DNA of 64,000 bases from Termitomyces sp. T153 (GCA_018296165.2 JACKQL020000035.1:310001-374000), one strand, 5' to 3'. Shown: positions 23,399-35,529, numbered from the stretch's first letter. Program-made: numbers and translations. The notes: generated by a model from the sequence alone, not told the origin.

Positions 23399-24590
23399 TG
23401 TCACAACCCACTCCCTAGACCCCCAACCTCACTCCCAGCCCACTTGCTTCTCTGGAGTTTCCCCCCAATACCCCATCAAACCCCCCAACCATTATACACC
23501 CTCTGCACCCACTCTGAGTAACTCCAACACTTCTCCGGCAAAACCCCAACAGCCTCCTGGCCCACTCCAATGCCTTCTCTGCAGCTGTCAACACTTTTCC
23601 TGACTGTTCTGAGCCCTGAGAACCCTCCATTCCTGACTCCATCATATGTTACTAGCTCATCACCCTGGTTCACTTGACCTATTCTGGAGTACCATGACAA
23701 CCTCAGGATAGCCTGCATTCTCAGCTAATCCCATCAGAATATCACCATGGCCCGCCCCCTAATCACAACTAACACCCATTAACCCTGCACAGCTCTGCCA
23801 AACCCTGCCACCACCCCTACTACCCTCTGGAGCTCTCCAGTAGTCAGTATATAAGTTATAGAGTAGCTCCTTGTACTCTAGTCTTGATATTGCCTTACTT
23901 GATGTGTTTCTGATTGTTTCTATCTCTTGTTTTGTGTTCTGTGCTATGTTTCCTCTTCTCTCAGTCTCCCAGTGTTGTCTTGTCTCTATCTATGTTATTG
24001 TTCTTGTTATCATTTCATATCTCTGCCTGAATCTATTTTTGTTCTCATCTCAATCTTGTCTCAACTCCACCTTGTTCTGTTCAGCTTCATCTTGTCTCAT
24101 TTAATCTGTTTTCTTCATTGTGCTCAAGTCCTTTCAACCTTTATGCCTTTATGAACTCTGCGCTTACAATTACCAACCTCAAACATTCTTTAAACCAACT
24201 CTGGACCTCACTATTTGCTTGGCCCTGAAAGCTATCAACCTCTGTTGATCCTCCATCAAGCTCTGGCTCTGCTCCTATTACTCATATAGCCTCTACTCAC
24301 ATCCCTTGCATAGCCTCTGCTCCCATCACTTGCATAGCCCCCACTCCCATCAAATATTTGCTTCCAGACTTGTACCTGATGCCCTATCAAGTCTGCCCCT
24401 TTCCCCACAACTCATCCTAGACTTCTCTGGACCACTCCAGACTTGTTCAAATCACTCCCTATCACTGATCCTCCCAAGTCTCCCATGTTTAGGACCTCTC
24501 TGAGTGCCCAGTTATCAGTGTGGGAATCATGTCCACCTAGTAAGGATTTGCCCAGTGCAGCTGAGCCTCCATGGTTAGCAGAACCTGACA
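23399..24590 (+). repeat. 3' LTR of Gypsy family A element 1
   Basis: It runs from TGTCACAACCCACTCCC to GCAGAACCTGACA and follows the 5' LTR closely throughout, including the TATA region and the pyrimidine-rich 3' half. The original TGTCATGACC start appears here as TGTCACAACC. Confidence 0.8.
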
Positions 24591-24660
24591 CATATTGCTT
24601 TTGAACAGTACATGTAAATCAACAGATGCATGTGATCCTAATTTTTAAATTCTTGACTTT

Positions 24661-26900
24661 CAAGTCCTCTTTCACTCACCAGCCACTGCTCATCTGCTCA
24701 TTGCTGTCCACTATGCTATGTCTCCATCCACTGAGGTCCTTTTCCAACAGCTCTATAACACTGAGAACTCTATGTTGGTCTCTGCTATGAGAGGAGACTT
24801 GTCAGATCTTCAGAAAAGGGTTAAACAATTGGTGAGCAACCTATTTATAGGATAATATGCCACACTCACAGATGGTGTTGAAGAAATCTTTGTGGAGGCA
24901 AATTTCCCAGGCCAAGGACAAACAACTTGTTCTGGAGGCAAGGAAAAGCTTTTCCAACAAGGCTCTCCAAATTTTATCAGGCAAGCTGTCAGATGTAAAG
25001 GCAATTGAGGAGTTAAAAGAGAAGGCAGGGGCATATTTCAAGGAGTCACAGGCAAGGAAGGAAGCTCAGGAGGTCAACAAGGGCCAGGCAGCAGGAGGAG
25101 TGGCAGGTCCATGTTCAACATTGGATCCCTCACCTTCAGAAATTTTTAAACAGATTTCAGCAATCAATTTGCCAATGGTTGCAGTGGATCTGGTAATACC
25201 AGTGGGTCTGGTGTCCACAGTGGCTCTGCCATCCCCAGTGGGTCCCTCATCAAAACCTGGTAGAGTATTGGCATCAAGTCTGTTGTCACCAGTGGAGCTA
25301 GTCCCAGCCTGACTCCAGCTGATCAAAAAGGCTAGTGAAGCATAGATTCCCCAATGGGAATGGAGGAAATACACTGCCCAAACTCCACCTCATAGTCCTT
25401 CCCCTTCCAGCCAGTCCAAATATCAATCTGTCACCTCAGATGAAGACAATGAGAATGACTCAAATGACAACAACAATCATTCTGATGATGAGAAATATCA
25501 GTGGGGAGAGGTTACACCATCAATGAAGTTAGGGAAGTACCTCATGACAGCACCTCCTTGTGCAGGGGCATGGCTCAACCCCCCTTGCCAATACTGTCAA
25601 AAGAAGGGGCTCCAATGTGTCAAGACAAAGGGAGGAACCTCATGCAATGCCTGCTGGCTTGTCCTCAAGAAAACATGCAGTCTCATGAGGGATCACAAGG
25701 AAGAGGTCTGGAGGAATAAGAGCAAGAAGAGAAAGAAGGAGAAACGGCAGAGAAAACCCAAGTCTGCTGAGTATGTTGAGGGTAAGTGTTGATTTCCCTA
25801 ACTGAAATCATTTACTGACAACAGACAGAACCAACAACACCAGTTGCTGGGCTGTCAACAATCTGGTTGGTGGATATGCCAGCAGCCAGTGAAAAGAGAA
25901 GGAAAAAGGAATGGATGGATCTGCCAATGGCTAGTGGAAAGGGGAAGGAGCAAGTGGACCCACTGACAACAAGTGGAAAGAAAAGGAGCAAGCAGCAGGT
26001 GGATCTGCCCATCTCCACTGAATCTGTCAAAGCTGTCCTTTCATGAGCTATGGTGGGGTTGAACCAATGGCTTGATTTCATCAATGAAGGAATTGAGGTT
26101 GTATTGGAAGAATGAAGGAATTAAGGTTGTATTGGAAGAGATGAGGTCAGGGTTTGTGCTAGCTGAGGAAACAAGGTTTATAGAGATGGAGAAGATGCTC
26201 TGGCGGTACAATACAACACTGCAAGAACTCAATGAGCATGTGGACATCATTGACATGAGTGTTGTGGGCATGACATTTGACCTCGACAGGACAAAGCAAA
26301 CTTTTGAGGCTCATGCTGGGCATCTCATACAGAACAAAGTCGACATTGTTGTGCTCCAGGGCATGGTTGACAACCTTCAAAACCAGCTTCAAATCTTCTC
26401 CCCTTCCATCCAACCAGCCTCCAGCATCAGCAGCCTTCCACCTGGGCCAGCTTCTACTCTGGCACCCATTGCTGAGGCAGAAGAGCCCAATGATGATGAG
26501 GCTGCTCAGCCCAAGGAGGATGAGAGTGAGAGGGACTGCACCACTGCTGTAGCCATTGCTGTCAATCAGTCTGCCATTGCTGATGACTCTGCTCTCATTA
26601 GTGACCCCATTGTTATTGTGACCAATCCAGCATTTCTAGTGGGTCTGCTACTGCATCTGTTGATCCCACTGGGCCCACTGCCAGCATCACCAACTTGGCC
26701 ATTGCTACTGACTCCATCATCCCCACTGGGCCTGCTGCCATCATCACTGACTCTGCCATTGCCACTGGACCACTAGCCAGTAATGAATCCACTGTGCCCA
26801 CTGGTGTTAAAACCATTTTGGCCATTTCCATTGCTGCAACTGGGCATTTGATGGATGTGGATATGACAGGCCTTAGCACCACCTCATCCTCCAGATGAGA
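24661..26900 (+). pseudogene. repeat-borne protein with Zn2Cys6-type cysteine spacing and coiled coil, decayed
   Basis: Frames in series encode an N-terminal segment (STEVLFQQLYNTENSML near 24,730; Lys/Glu-rich helix at 24,857-25,070), an acidic stretch, then a cysteine cluster at 25,576-25,680 with spacing C-x2-C-x6-C-x8-C-x2-C-x7-C, within the fungal Zn2Cys6 binuclear-cluster rule, followed by a Lys/Arg-rich tail (KKRKKEKRQRKPK). Further on, 26,072-26,776 encodes a predicted coiled coil (EMEKMLWRYNTTLQELNEHVD) and a Thr/Ala/Pro repeat tail. The family recurs at 34,330-35,130 and partly at 11,785-11,981, so it is a dispersed repeat. Its function is unknown. In-frame stops and frameshifts break it, and a family A element is inserted at its end. 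Confidence 0.6.
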
Positions 26901-27056
26901 TTGTGCCATGACATGGCCATAGCACGTCCCAAGCCACATGATCCCCCACCAAATGTATCTAATCCTCCAGTCATCTAGCAGGTAAGAGAAAGGCTGATGA
27001 ACATGCTGAGGAAGTAGTAGCCAAGAAGATGAAGGAAGCATGAAGAGGATGAGGGC

Positions 27057-28222
27057 TGTCATGACCTGCTCCCTGAACTCCCAACCTTGTTCCCAACCTG
27101 CTTGCTTCCCTGGAGCTCCCCCCAACACTCCATCAAACACTCCCAACCTTTGCCCCACCCTCTATGCCTACTCCAGGTAACTCTGACACTTCTCCAGCAA
27201 ATTGTGATGGCTCCCTGGCTAACTCTAATGCCTTCCCCACAGCTGTCAATGCTTCTCCTGACTCTTCTGAGCTTCTGGGACCCTCCCCCACTGTTCCTGA
27301 TTCTGGTGTGTGTCACCAACTCATCTCCCTAGTTTGCCTGACCAACTCCAGAGCATAACAATGACACCAGGACAGCCTGTGTCCTCAATTGATCCCATCA
27401 GAATATCACTGTGGCCCATTCCCTGATTACAACCAACACCTATCAACTCTGTGTGGCTCTGTCAAGCCCCACTGCCACACCTGCTGTCCCCTGGAGCTCT
27501 CCAGTAGTCAGTATGTAAGTTATAGAGTAGCTCTTCATACTCTAGTCTTGATCTTACCTACCTGCTTAATGTTACCTATAGTCTGATTGTGTCCATCTTG
27601 TGTTTCATGTTCTGTGTTATGTTTCCTTTCCTCTCAGTCTCCTAGTCCTACCTCAGTCTCCCAGTCTTGTCTTGTTTCTAGTTCCATTATTGTTCTTGTT
27701 ATTGTTTTGTATCTCTGCTTGAATCTATTTTTGTTCCCATCTCAATCTTGTCTTGACTCTGTCTTGTCTCATTCAACTCTGTTTCCATTATTGTGTTCAA
27801 GTCCTTTCAATCCTAACACCTTCACAAACTCCATGCTTATAATTCTGAACTCAAACATTCTTTAAACCAACTCTGGACCTCGCTATTCACTTGGCTCCAA
27901 AAACCATCAACCTCCATTGATTCCCCATCACACTCTGGCCCTGCACCTCTTGCTTGCATAGCCTCTGTTTGCCATGCACCTCTAATACTCGCTTCTGGAC
28001 TTGTACCTGCTGCTTCATCAAGCCCAACCCTTCCTCTGCAACTTGTCTTAGACTTCTCCGGACCAACCTGGACTTATTTGGATCACTCCCCCTTGCTTAC
28101 CCTCACAAGTCCCCAATGTCTAGACCTTCTCTGAATGCCAAGTTATCAGTGTAGGACATCACATCTGCCTAGTAAGGATTTGCCCAGTGTAGCTGAGCCC
28201 CTATGGTCAGCAGAACCTGACA
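27057..28222 (+). repeat. 5' LTR of Gypsy family A element 2
   Basis: It runs from TGTCATGACCTGCTCCC to GCAGAACCTGACA, with the same TATA and initiation region as the other copies. The preceding sequence belongs to the end of the Zn2Cys6-type repeat. Confidence 0.78.
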
Positions 28223-29617
28223 TAATATCAAGACTCTCCCATATCCCATTCATGATGTTTGCAATTAACTCCACACACACTTTAGTCAGGACTCTTAATG
28301 TTTATGGTTGGCCCATGCCTGAGACCCACTATGATTTGTTTTGCCTTGCTCAATTTGCCAAGGCACATTGAATCACAGATTTGATGCCAAATGTCCCCTC
28401 TGCTCAGGTCACACCCTCACACAATGTATCTCTCTATGGATACCTTCTCTGCTCAACCCCAATCAAATCATTCCTGCACCACTCTCACCTGCACCTCCTA
28501 TACTCCCACACCTCTTCCACCAGCTCCTTCTCCTACTAAAGGTCAACCACAATGTCTCCAACCCAGTACCCAACCAACCCTGGTGACAAATCAATCTATT
28601 GCTTGACAACACCTCTGGTGCCTTATACACACCACCTTCCCAACAATAATGCATCCCCACCAGAGACAATCACTTGCTGCATAAGAGCAAGTCACTATCC
28701 CTGCCAACAAACAATGATGAGACCTCCAACCACAAACTTCCTCATCCCCCCACCTCCAGAAATCAGATAGGACCCTTTTGGTTAACCAGCTGTTGACCCC
28801 ACCCAATGTTTGACTGGACAAAACTCCACAACAAAGTCCCCAAGCATGGACACAACTCCCTCTACCCCTCCTTCCAGTTTTCTAAGGCCCCAACACCTCC
28901 AACCCAACCCCAGCAACTCCAGAGCAAGACAAAAGAACTTCCAAGCCTCAAGGTAGTCAAAAAAAGAAGGAAGATGCATCTCTGCCCCAACCTCCTTGAA
29001 ACGCACCCTGAAGGTGTCCCCAACAAATCCAGAAGTTGATGCAAAAACCATGGCACCACAACCCACAATGCTAAACAACTCCAGACCCTTTCACCATTAC
29101 TTTGACACCCCCTCCAAATCAATCTGGAGCCCCTGGCATCAAAATGCTTGATGCCACCCCTCTCCACATGCACTTTACAAGATGGGACCTCTGTCCTTCA
29201 ACTACCAAATTATGCCACTTCTAGCAAAAGAACACCCCAGTACAGGAGTCATCCTGTGGGAACCAACTATAGGAAAAAGAGAATTCTATATAAAGTAGTT
29301 CCTCTGGAGTATCATGAACTTACTGACATGTTCTCTGAAGAAAGCAGAGAACCCCACTGTCACCTCCAGGACCATGTTACAAACCCCAACCATCTTGAAT
29401 CCTGAAGCCTCAACAACAAAGAATACACTCCAAGCACTCCTTGGAGGTTGATGTCCCCATAGCACACACTCTGCAAGCTCAAATCCTCAACTACCAATCT
29501 TGAACCCCCACCTTTTCCAGAAAAGATGTCTACAAACAGGAACCACACTGCTAGAGCAGCAGGAAGACAAATCCCAATCAAAGTAGTTTTTCTGGAGTAT
29601 CATAAGTTTGCTGATGT

Positions 29618-30483
29618 TGATGCAAAATTGGCAAAATTGGCTTAGTTTTCAAACTCAGCTCAAAACTCTGACTCACAAAGGTGTTTGGGACTTCATTTCA
29701 TGTAGCTCACTCTAAAAGTGTTGTACAAAATAGATTTTTAATTGATTCAGATTACAAACTCAACTGGATCAAGTCTGATCACAAGGCTCAAGCAAAATAT
29801 AATAAATTTTAAGCCTGAAGAAAATAATAGTTTATTGGCCTAAGAAACCTGCTTCCTGGGGATTTCTGAGCTGTAGCTAGTACTTTGCTTGTTCAATAGG
29901 CTCAAAAATCCTCTCCTTTTATACTTCTCAGTCTGTTCACAGACCATGGCTTTTCCACATGTTTTCATTGTCACCTGGGAGTGTGGTCAACCAGTTGTGG
30001 GCTGAGCTGCATGGTCAGGCCTTGGCATGCACTTATTTTTGGCATTGGCAATTTGGGTTTGATCATACTGAGGCCTAGGCTGCTCTTTTGTCTGTCCCTT
30101 TTTCTCTCCCTTTGTCCTCTCCTCCTGCCTGCTGATTCTTATCACTGTGGACTTGAGGGCTGTTTGGTTCAAGTTGGTTGGTCAGAGAAGGGAGGGGCTA
30201 GCCCTAGATTGAGGGGAAACTCAAATTGTTAGCTGAGATCAATTCTTGGCCCCTGCTATCAAAATTTGATAGCTGGCTTCCCAGCTGTTGTCGACTGACT
30301 TTGGGTTCATCCTTGGTTTTACATGGGAGGTTTTACTTTGAGGTATGCCTTACATTTACAGTTTTCAATGTTTTTCACCAGCTTACAGTTTTCAGCTGTT
30401 TTTATTTGTAAAGTATATTGTTTTATAATATACTTTAACTAGGCTTTTCCTCTGCCAATCTCATTGTTGAGACTAGTGTATCA
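29618..30483. mobile_element. 866-bp insertion with TGATGC...GTATCA ends, LTR-like
   Basis: It interrupts family A sequence that is otherwise continuous (CTGATGT, then ATGTATTCTCC), with ATGT on both sides (29,614-29,617 and 30,484-30,487). Ends TG...CA and internal sequence shared with 38,370-38,640 (CCTAAG.GA.CTGCTTCC..., TTTCTGAGCTGTAG) suggest a solo LTR of another family. Short imperfect inverted ends would also allow a non-autonomous DNA element. Confidence 0.5.
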
Positions 30484-30579
30484 ATGTATTCTCCAAGGAA
30501 AGAGTCATATCCACTACCACCCACCTCTGAATCAACATTGAAGAAATGCCACCACCATTTCCACCCACTAACAATTAAG

Positions 30580-33420
30580 GATTTTATGCATCTGACCTTC
30601 ATATCTCACATATCCTGAATTCCACATTTCATATATCCAAATCTCATATCTCACATATCCCATATCCCACATTGTATATCCCTTGCCTTCCTTCTCATAT
30701 CACATTCTCATTCTTGCATAATTTCATACAATGTTTTGAGCTCTTCCTGAAGGTAGCCATTGCTCCCACTGGTTCACAAGGCATTGCTTTCAATATAAAA
30801 TCCTTCCATCAAACCTGCCCCATTCTCCCCAACCATAAACCTTTCTTAGTGGTCAAATTTAAAGGAAAATTTTCATTGACCACATACACCCTTTTGGTGT
30901 CACACCTGCCAGTAGTAACTCCGGGCAGATTGCTAATGCTCTTGTTGACATATATCAGGCTGAAGTACTTTCATCTGCACTCTTCTTTAAATTTGAAGAT
31001 GACATTAACTGTATATGCTTCTCATCTCCTCAAGGCCTTTTTTGGGATGGAAGTTTCACATATAATTTTAGTTGTGACTCAATCATGGACCACATTGCCT
31101 CTCTCAACATCCCTTGGCACCCTGATAAGACTGGAAAATCCTTTGAATTCACATTTGTTTTTATTGGCTTCTTATGGGATCTTTTTTCACAACATGTATC
31201 TCTGCCTGAACATCAACATCTTAAATATCTTAACCATGTCTCCCTCATACTAGACAAACACTACCTCCACCATTCCTCATTCAAGTTACATGAGATCCAA
31301 TCTTTGCATGGCATGCTGGTGCATGTTTCTCTTGTTGTACCTGAAGGTTCATTGTGTCTACCTGTGTTCTCAAACTTTATGTGAGGTTATAATTCTAATT
31401 CTTTTGTTGCCCACCACTTGTCTGATTCCTGCCTGAAAAGCCTGCAGTGGTAGCAAAGAATTCTATCAAATCCCCTACACTTTTGCCAACTCCATCCCAT
31501 TTGAAAACTTTCAGATCTACATATCTATGTGGACGCTTCCACCTCATGGGGCATTGGTATTATTATTGGAAGCTCCTGGTATGCTTAAGCTTTGCATCCA
31601 AACTGGAAACAGTCTAGTAAAGGTATTTGTTGGTTGGAATATGTGGCCATCAAACTTGTCTTCCACTTTCTCCACCAACTTCAATTCCATGACTGCCACC
31701 TTCTTATACACTCAGATAATTCAGGTGCAATTGGCACCTATACAAAGGTCATAGCCCCTCTGTTCCCATTAACCTTTCTGTACAATAGTCATTTTAGTTC
31801 CTTCCTGAATGTTTGATCAAACCATATTTCTCATACATATCTTCTGAAAACAATCCTGCTGACCCAGTCTTGCATGGAGAACCTGGATTTCCTTTGCCTT
31901 GCTTACATCAAGAGTTTGAACTCCCAGACAATCTATTGGACACTTTTCATGTCAATGCCTAGTCACTGTACTCACTGCCAGGTAGCATCACCTGTTCCAC
32001 ACCCAGATGAATCTCAAAATTCATCACAAATTCATTCTGTCCATCCTCAACCTTGTCTGTTCAGATCTCAATTTCATCCATCTCACCCCTTGACTCACTG
32101 CCAAATCTGTTGTACTGATTAGTACATCCCAAACTGTTGAATCTTTCTAATGATTCTCCTCAGCACTATCTGACATTGTTTATACTAATTCTAACACAAC
32201 TCAACATATGACATCAATACCTAATACTGATATGATGGAGTATGTCAACCAAATCTTCCCTCAGTGCTTCAATGCTACAGAAACATTGCATCCTGTAAAT
32301 ATTTGCAAACCACAGCCTCAGAATTGCTACAACCCTTTCCCATATCATCCATTGGTTCCAGCAGACCATTGTGTCCTACTTTGGATGACTCCACACTCAA
32401 AATCTCTTCAGGACAAACTCAATAATTCTGTTCCCCAAACCTTGCACTCCAAGATCTTTAAGCACCTCATCAACTCCCTGTCTGAGTCAACCCAACAATT
32501 TTATGGGGCAGGCCTTTTATGTTTCACCCAATTTTGTGATTGTTACAACATTTCAGAAACCCTACATATGCCTGCTTCAGCCACACTCTTGTCTGCATTC
32601 ATTTCAGACTCCATTGGTTCAGTGATGGGTAAGTGTTGTTGGAACTGGAAGAATGGCTTTGCCTTTGGCATAAACTCAACCAAGCAGATTGGTTCAGCAA
32701 AGACTCCTGGTGTCACACTATCCTGATATCAGCTGACAGAGCAGGCAAACCTCTAAAGAAACCTGCTCAACATCCTATCACAAAAGAACACCTATCTGCC
32801 ATATCCCAAAATATTAACTTCTTCACTCCAAAGGGTGTGGCAATATGGGCAGCTGCATTATTAGCATTCTGGAGTTGTTGCCAACTCAGAGAAATCTTGA
32901 TCACAAGCCATGCAAAGTATTCACCTATGCAAAACATCACCCATGACTGCGCCCTTTCACTGTCCACAGTGAATAGCCATTGTGTCATCTCATTTCACAT
33001 TCCTTGGACACAATCAACTCATTCCAAGGGAGCTGATTGTATATTGACTGTTACCAATGACTTCTTTTGCCCAGTAGCTGCTATGCTACATCACTTGTCT
33101 ATCAATTCTCTCAATGACAATGACACACCCCTCTTCACATTTGTTCACTGTGATCACACTAAAAATTTTCTCCTCAAACATGAATTTTTACAAATATGTT
33201 TGAGTATTTTTGACTCCTGCAATTTAACTGCCATTCATGGCCACAGCTTCTGTATAGGTGGTTTGGTCAAGTTACTAGCAACAGAAATTGCTCCAGAGAT
33301 TGTAATGAAACTTGGGGAGTGGTCTTCCCTGTACTTTTTGCTCTATGGGTGCCATCTTGACCTTATTATACCTAATGTGTTAAGAACTCTTTGGAATGAA
33401 AAATGATGTGCATTTGCCTT
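30580..33420 (+). mobile_element. tyrosine-recombinase retrotransposon relic (DIRS/Ngaro type)
   Basis: Three domains occur in order across shifting frames. First, reverse transcriptase: KPFLVVKFKGKFS at about 30,838, a catalytic FEDDI block at about 30,998, then IPWHPDKTGKSFEFTFVFIGFLWD at 31,085 onward. Second, an RNase H-like segment: YVDASTSWGIGIIIG at about 31,529 and LIHSDNSGAIGTYTK at about 31,706. Third, a tyrosine recombinase at 32,208-33,406, with CQLREIL carrying the first catalytic Arg, a GHSFCIGG block where HxxR is expected, and a C-terminal Tyr in FLLYGCH. The order RT-RNase H-YR is characteristic of DIRS/Ngaro elements. Stops, frameshifts and the HxxR-to-HxxC change indicate inactivity. 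Inverted or split direct terminal repeats were not found. Confidence 0.72.
32208..33406 (+). pseudogene. tyrosine recombinase (integrase) relic of the DIRS/Ngaro-type element
   Basis: Two overlapping frames (32,208-32,726 and 32,633-33,406) together cover an SAM-like N-terminal domain (FKHLINSLSESTQQFYGAGL) and the catalytic domain. The first Arg (QLREIL) and the tyrosine are present; the HxxR arginine reads Cys (GHSFCIGG), explained by a C-to-T change in a CGT codon. A single frameshift near 32,640-32,720 separates the halves. Confidence 0.7.
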
Positions 33421-33430
33421 ATGTCATAAC

Positions 33431-33524
33431 ATCCCTCTAGACATTGACTTCCCTACTTTTACCACCAATTAATCTGTTACATCCCTCTAGACAGTGACTT
33501 CCCTACTTTTATTACCAATTAACT
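33431..33524. repeat. 50-bp tandem repeat, two copies
   Basis: ATCCCTCTAGACATTGACTTCC... at 33,431-33,480 is repeated at 33,481-33,524 with a few changes. It lies just after the tyrosine recombinase relic and may be part of that element's 3' terminal region. Confidence 0.8.
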
Positions 33525-34329
33525 GTAACTCAAATAATGTATATTGATTACTTCCATTGCTCCCTCTCATAGCTCTTGGGGGATGGCCAGGCCAGATGAG
33601 CTATGCTCTCTGGGGAAGACACAGCCATCCCAAGAGCTCCCCTGATGTACTGAGATTGTTTGTGCCCATTTTCTTCCTTTTCTCCAGGTCTTACATCCCA
33701 TTCTATGGCTTGACCTTTCTTAGCCTTTACCTTTCCAGAGGCACACCCAATCTCTTGCCAAAACCTCAATTCAAATCCTTCAATTCCCCATGCAAACAGG
33801 CCAGAGTTCTGCCTTATTCCAGAAAGAGAACAATAGATCAGTGGCCTTGTTCTTGGGCCTCTTGAGTACAGATTCAAGATTTTTCACTTTTTTAGAGTAC
33901 AAGGCAGCACAATCCCATAACCTGTTAGAACTTAAACCTATACTGTAGGACCTAGATATGATCAGACAAAGTAAGATACTAATTCTCAGTCCAACAGAAT
34001 CAACTGATATTCTGTACCTAAATATGATCAGACAAAGTAAGATACTGATCTAGAGTACAGTAAATCTAATATTCTGCATGTATGAATTAGAACAGCTCAC
34101 CCTCAGTCTGATAGAATTGACTGAGGGTGTCTGTTAGTATACATGTATCTATATACTTTCTCCCTCTGCATTGTTCACAGTGTAACAATGCAGCAATGCA
34201 GTCAATATTAAACAATGTCAACAATGGTGGCATACATGTAAGATTGTAACAGTCATGTTTTGCACCCTTCCATGAGCCAGTCCTCTCCAAAGATCTGCTC
34301 TAAGCCATGGTGCCACCACATGGTTTCTA
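33525..34329. other. CpG-poor spacer, no supported gene
   Basis: A 109-codon minus-strand frame at 33,548-33,877 has no recognisable domain. Around 33,940-34,050 a short segment (ATATGATCAGACAAAGTAAGATACT) is repeated twice within about 75 bp. Confidence 0.35.
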
Positions 34330-35130
34330 GATCAGGGTTTGTGCTAGCTGAGAAGACAAGGTTTACTGAGATGGAGAAGATACTCTGGTAATACAACACA
34401 ATGCTTATAGCACTCAACAAACACATGGATATCATGGATGTGAGCAGTGCAGGAATAACAATTGACCTCAACAGGACAAATCAGACTGTTGAGGCTCATG
34501 CTGGGCATCTGATGCAGAACAAAGTTAACATTGTTACTCTCTGGGGCATGATTAACAACCTTCAAAACCTGCTTCAAATCTCTCCCCCTCCCATCCAATG
34601 AGTTTCCAGCTTCAGCAGGTTTCCACCTGCCCAGGCACCTATTCTCACACCCATAGCTGAGGCAGAAGAGCCCAATGAGGATGATAGCAAGATTGATGAA
34701 GCTGCACCCATTGGGCAATCCACTGTCAACAATGAGCCCAGTGCTGCAGCTGCCATCCCCAGCAGGTTTTCCCTTGCTGATGACTCCACTCCTATGAGCA
34801 ACTCCAGTGCCAGCACCACTGACTCTACCATCCCTAGTAGGTCTGCCCTCACTGATGATTCCACTCACATGAGCAACCCTGGTGCCAGCATCACCAACTC
34901 TGCCATAGCCATCAGACCTGCTGCTAGTGACAATTCTGCTTTGTTCACTGGTGTTGCTGCCAACAAGCCTGCGATTCCCAGTAAATCTGCTTTGGCCATT
35001 CCCATTGCTGCAACTGTCTCTGGTGATCAAACAGAGCCTGTTGCAGCTAGACAAACAATGGATGTTGATATGACACCCTCAGCACCACCTTTTGTTGCCA
35101 CTGGGAGTGCTCCAGATGAGATTGCACCAT
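34330..35130 (+). pseudogene. second copy of the C-terminal half of the Zn2Cys6-type repeat protein
   Basis: It matches 26,140-26,900 nearly throughout: RSGFVLAE.TRF.EMEK at the start, AHAGHLMQNKVNIVTLWGM, PIAEAEEPN, then a degenerate repeat of D-D/N-S-T/A-x-x-x-x-S blocks and a MDVDM...PDEIAP end. The cysteine cluster is not present here. The last frame (34,794-35,132) is open to a stop, but the copy is 5'-truncated. Confidence 0.6.
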
Positions 35131-35529
35131 GATATGGCCACAGCACCTCCCATGTTACATGACTTCCCATGCACCTCTCACTCTCTTAGTCCATTCATAC
35201 TCTACTTGTTAAACTGCTAGTTGTTTTGTTCTCTGCATGGCAGCTAGGTAGCAACAAACAACATCAGTGCTAATATGCAGCCAGCAGAAGTGCTCAAGCA
35301 GCATGGCTGACAAAATGGAAATACAGTGACTGGTCAAACAAACCAACCTGAGCACAGTCACAGAGGAAGAATAGCTTAAATTGAGTGAGGCAAAGACTTG
35401 GTGTATCTGTAGTATTTCCAGATGTCATGCTACTACATCTGGAGCATACTTAGATACTAGCTAGAATGCATGCTTATAAAACATATGTAAGTGGCTAAAC
35501 TGCTATTGACTGGATGTGATATGTTGGGA

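Larger units (their letters stand above)
15398..24590 (+). mobile_element. Gypsy family A element, near full length, decayed
   Basis: Two LTRs of about 1.17-1.19 kb in direct orientation bound 6.8 kb of internal sequence. The flanks are CATAC (15,393-15,397) and CATAT (24,591-24,595), a 5-bp target duplication with one C-to-T change. A purine-rich tract (GAAGGAGAGGTGA) precedes the 3' LTR, as expected of a polypurine tract. Internal homology to Ty3/Gypsy pol is recognisable only in pieces: the protease-RT linker around 17.5-18.7 kb and the integrase zinc region near 20.3 kb. The interior is C/A-rich on this strand and full of stops. The element is inactive. Confidence 0.75.
27057..30570 (+). 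mobile_element. Gypsy family A element 2, 3'-truncated and invaded
   Basis: A complete LTR (27,057-28,222) is followed by internal sequence matching element 1: ATAATATCAAGACTCTCCC directly after the LTR, and the protease-RT linker repeats at about 28,900-29,360. An 866-bp insertion splits it at 29,618-30,483. Family A sequence resumes at 30,488 (ATTCTCCAAGGAAAGAG) and is lost by about 30,570, where a tyrosine-recombinase retrotransposon relic begins. No 3' LTR was found. Confidence 0.65.

Noticed and set aside
26159..27158. minus-strand frames of up to 181 codons
   Set aside because: They are antisense to the coiled-coil part of the Zn2Cys6-type repeat, and their repeated Val/Gly/Met pattern mirrors the Thr/Ala/Pro repeats on the other strand.
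34344..35054. 236-codon minus-strand frame
   Set aside because: Antisense to the second copy of the same repeat; the sense strand carries the conserved matches.
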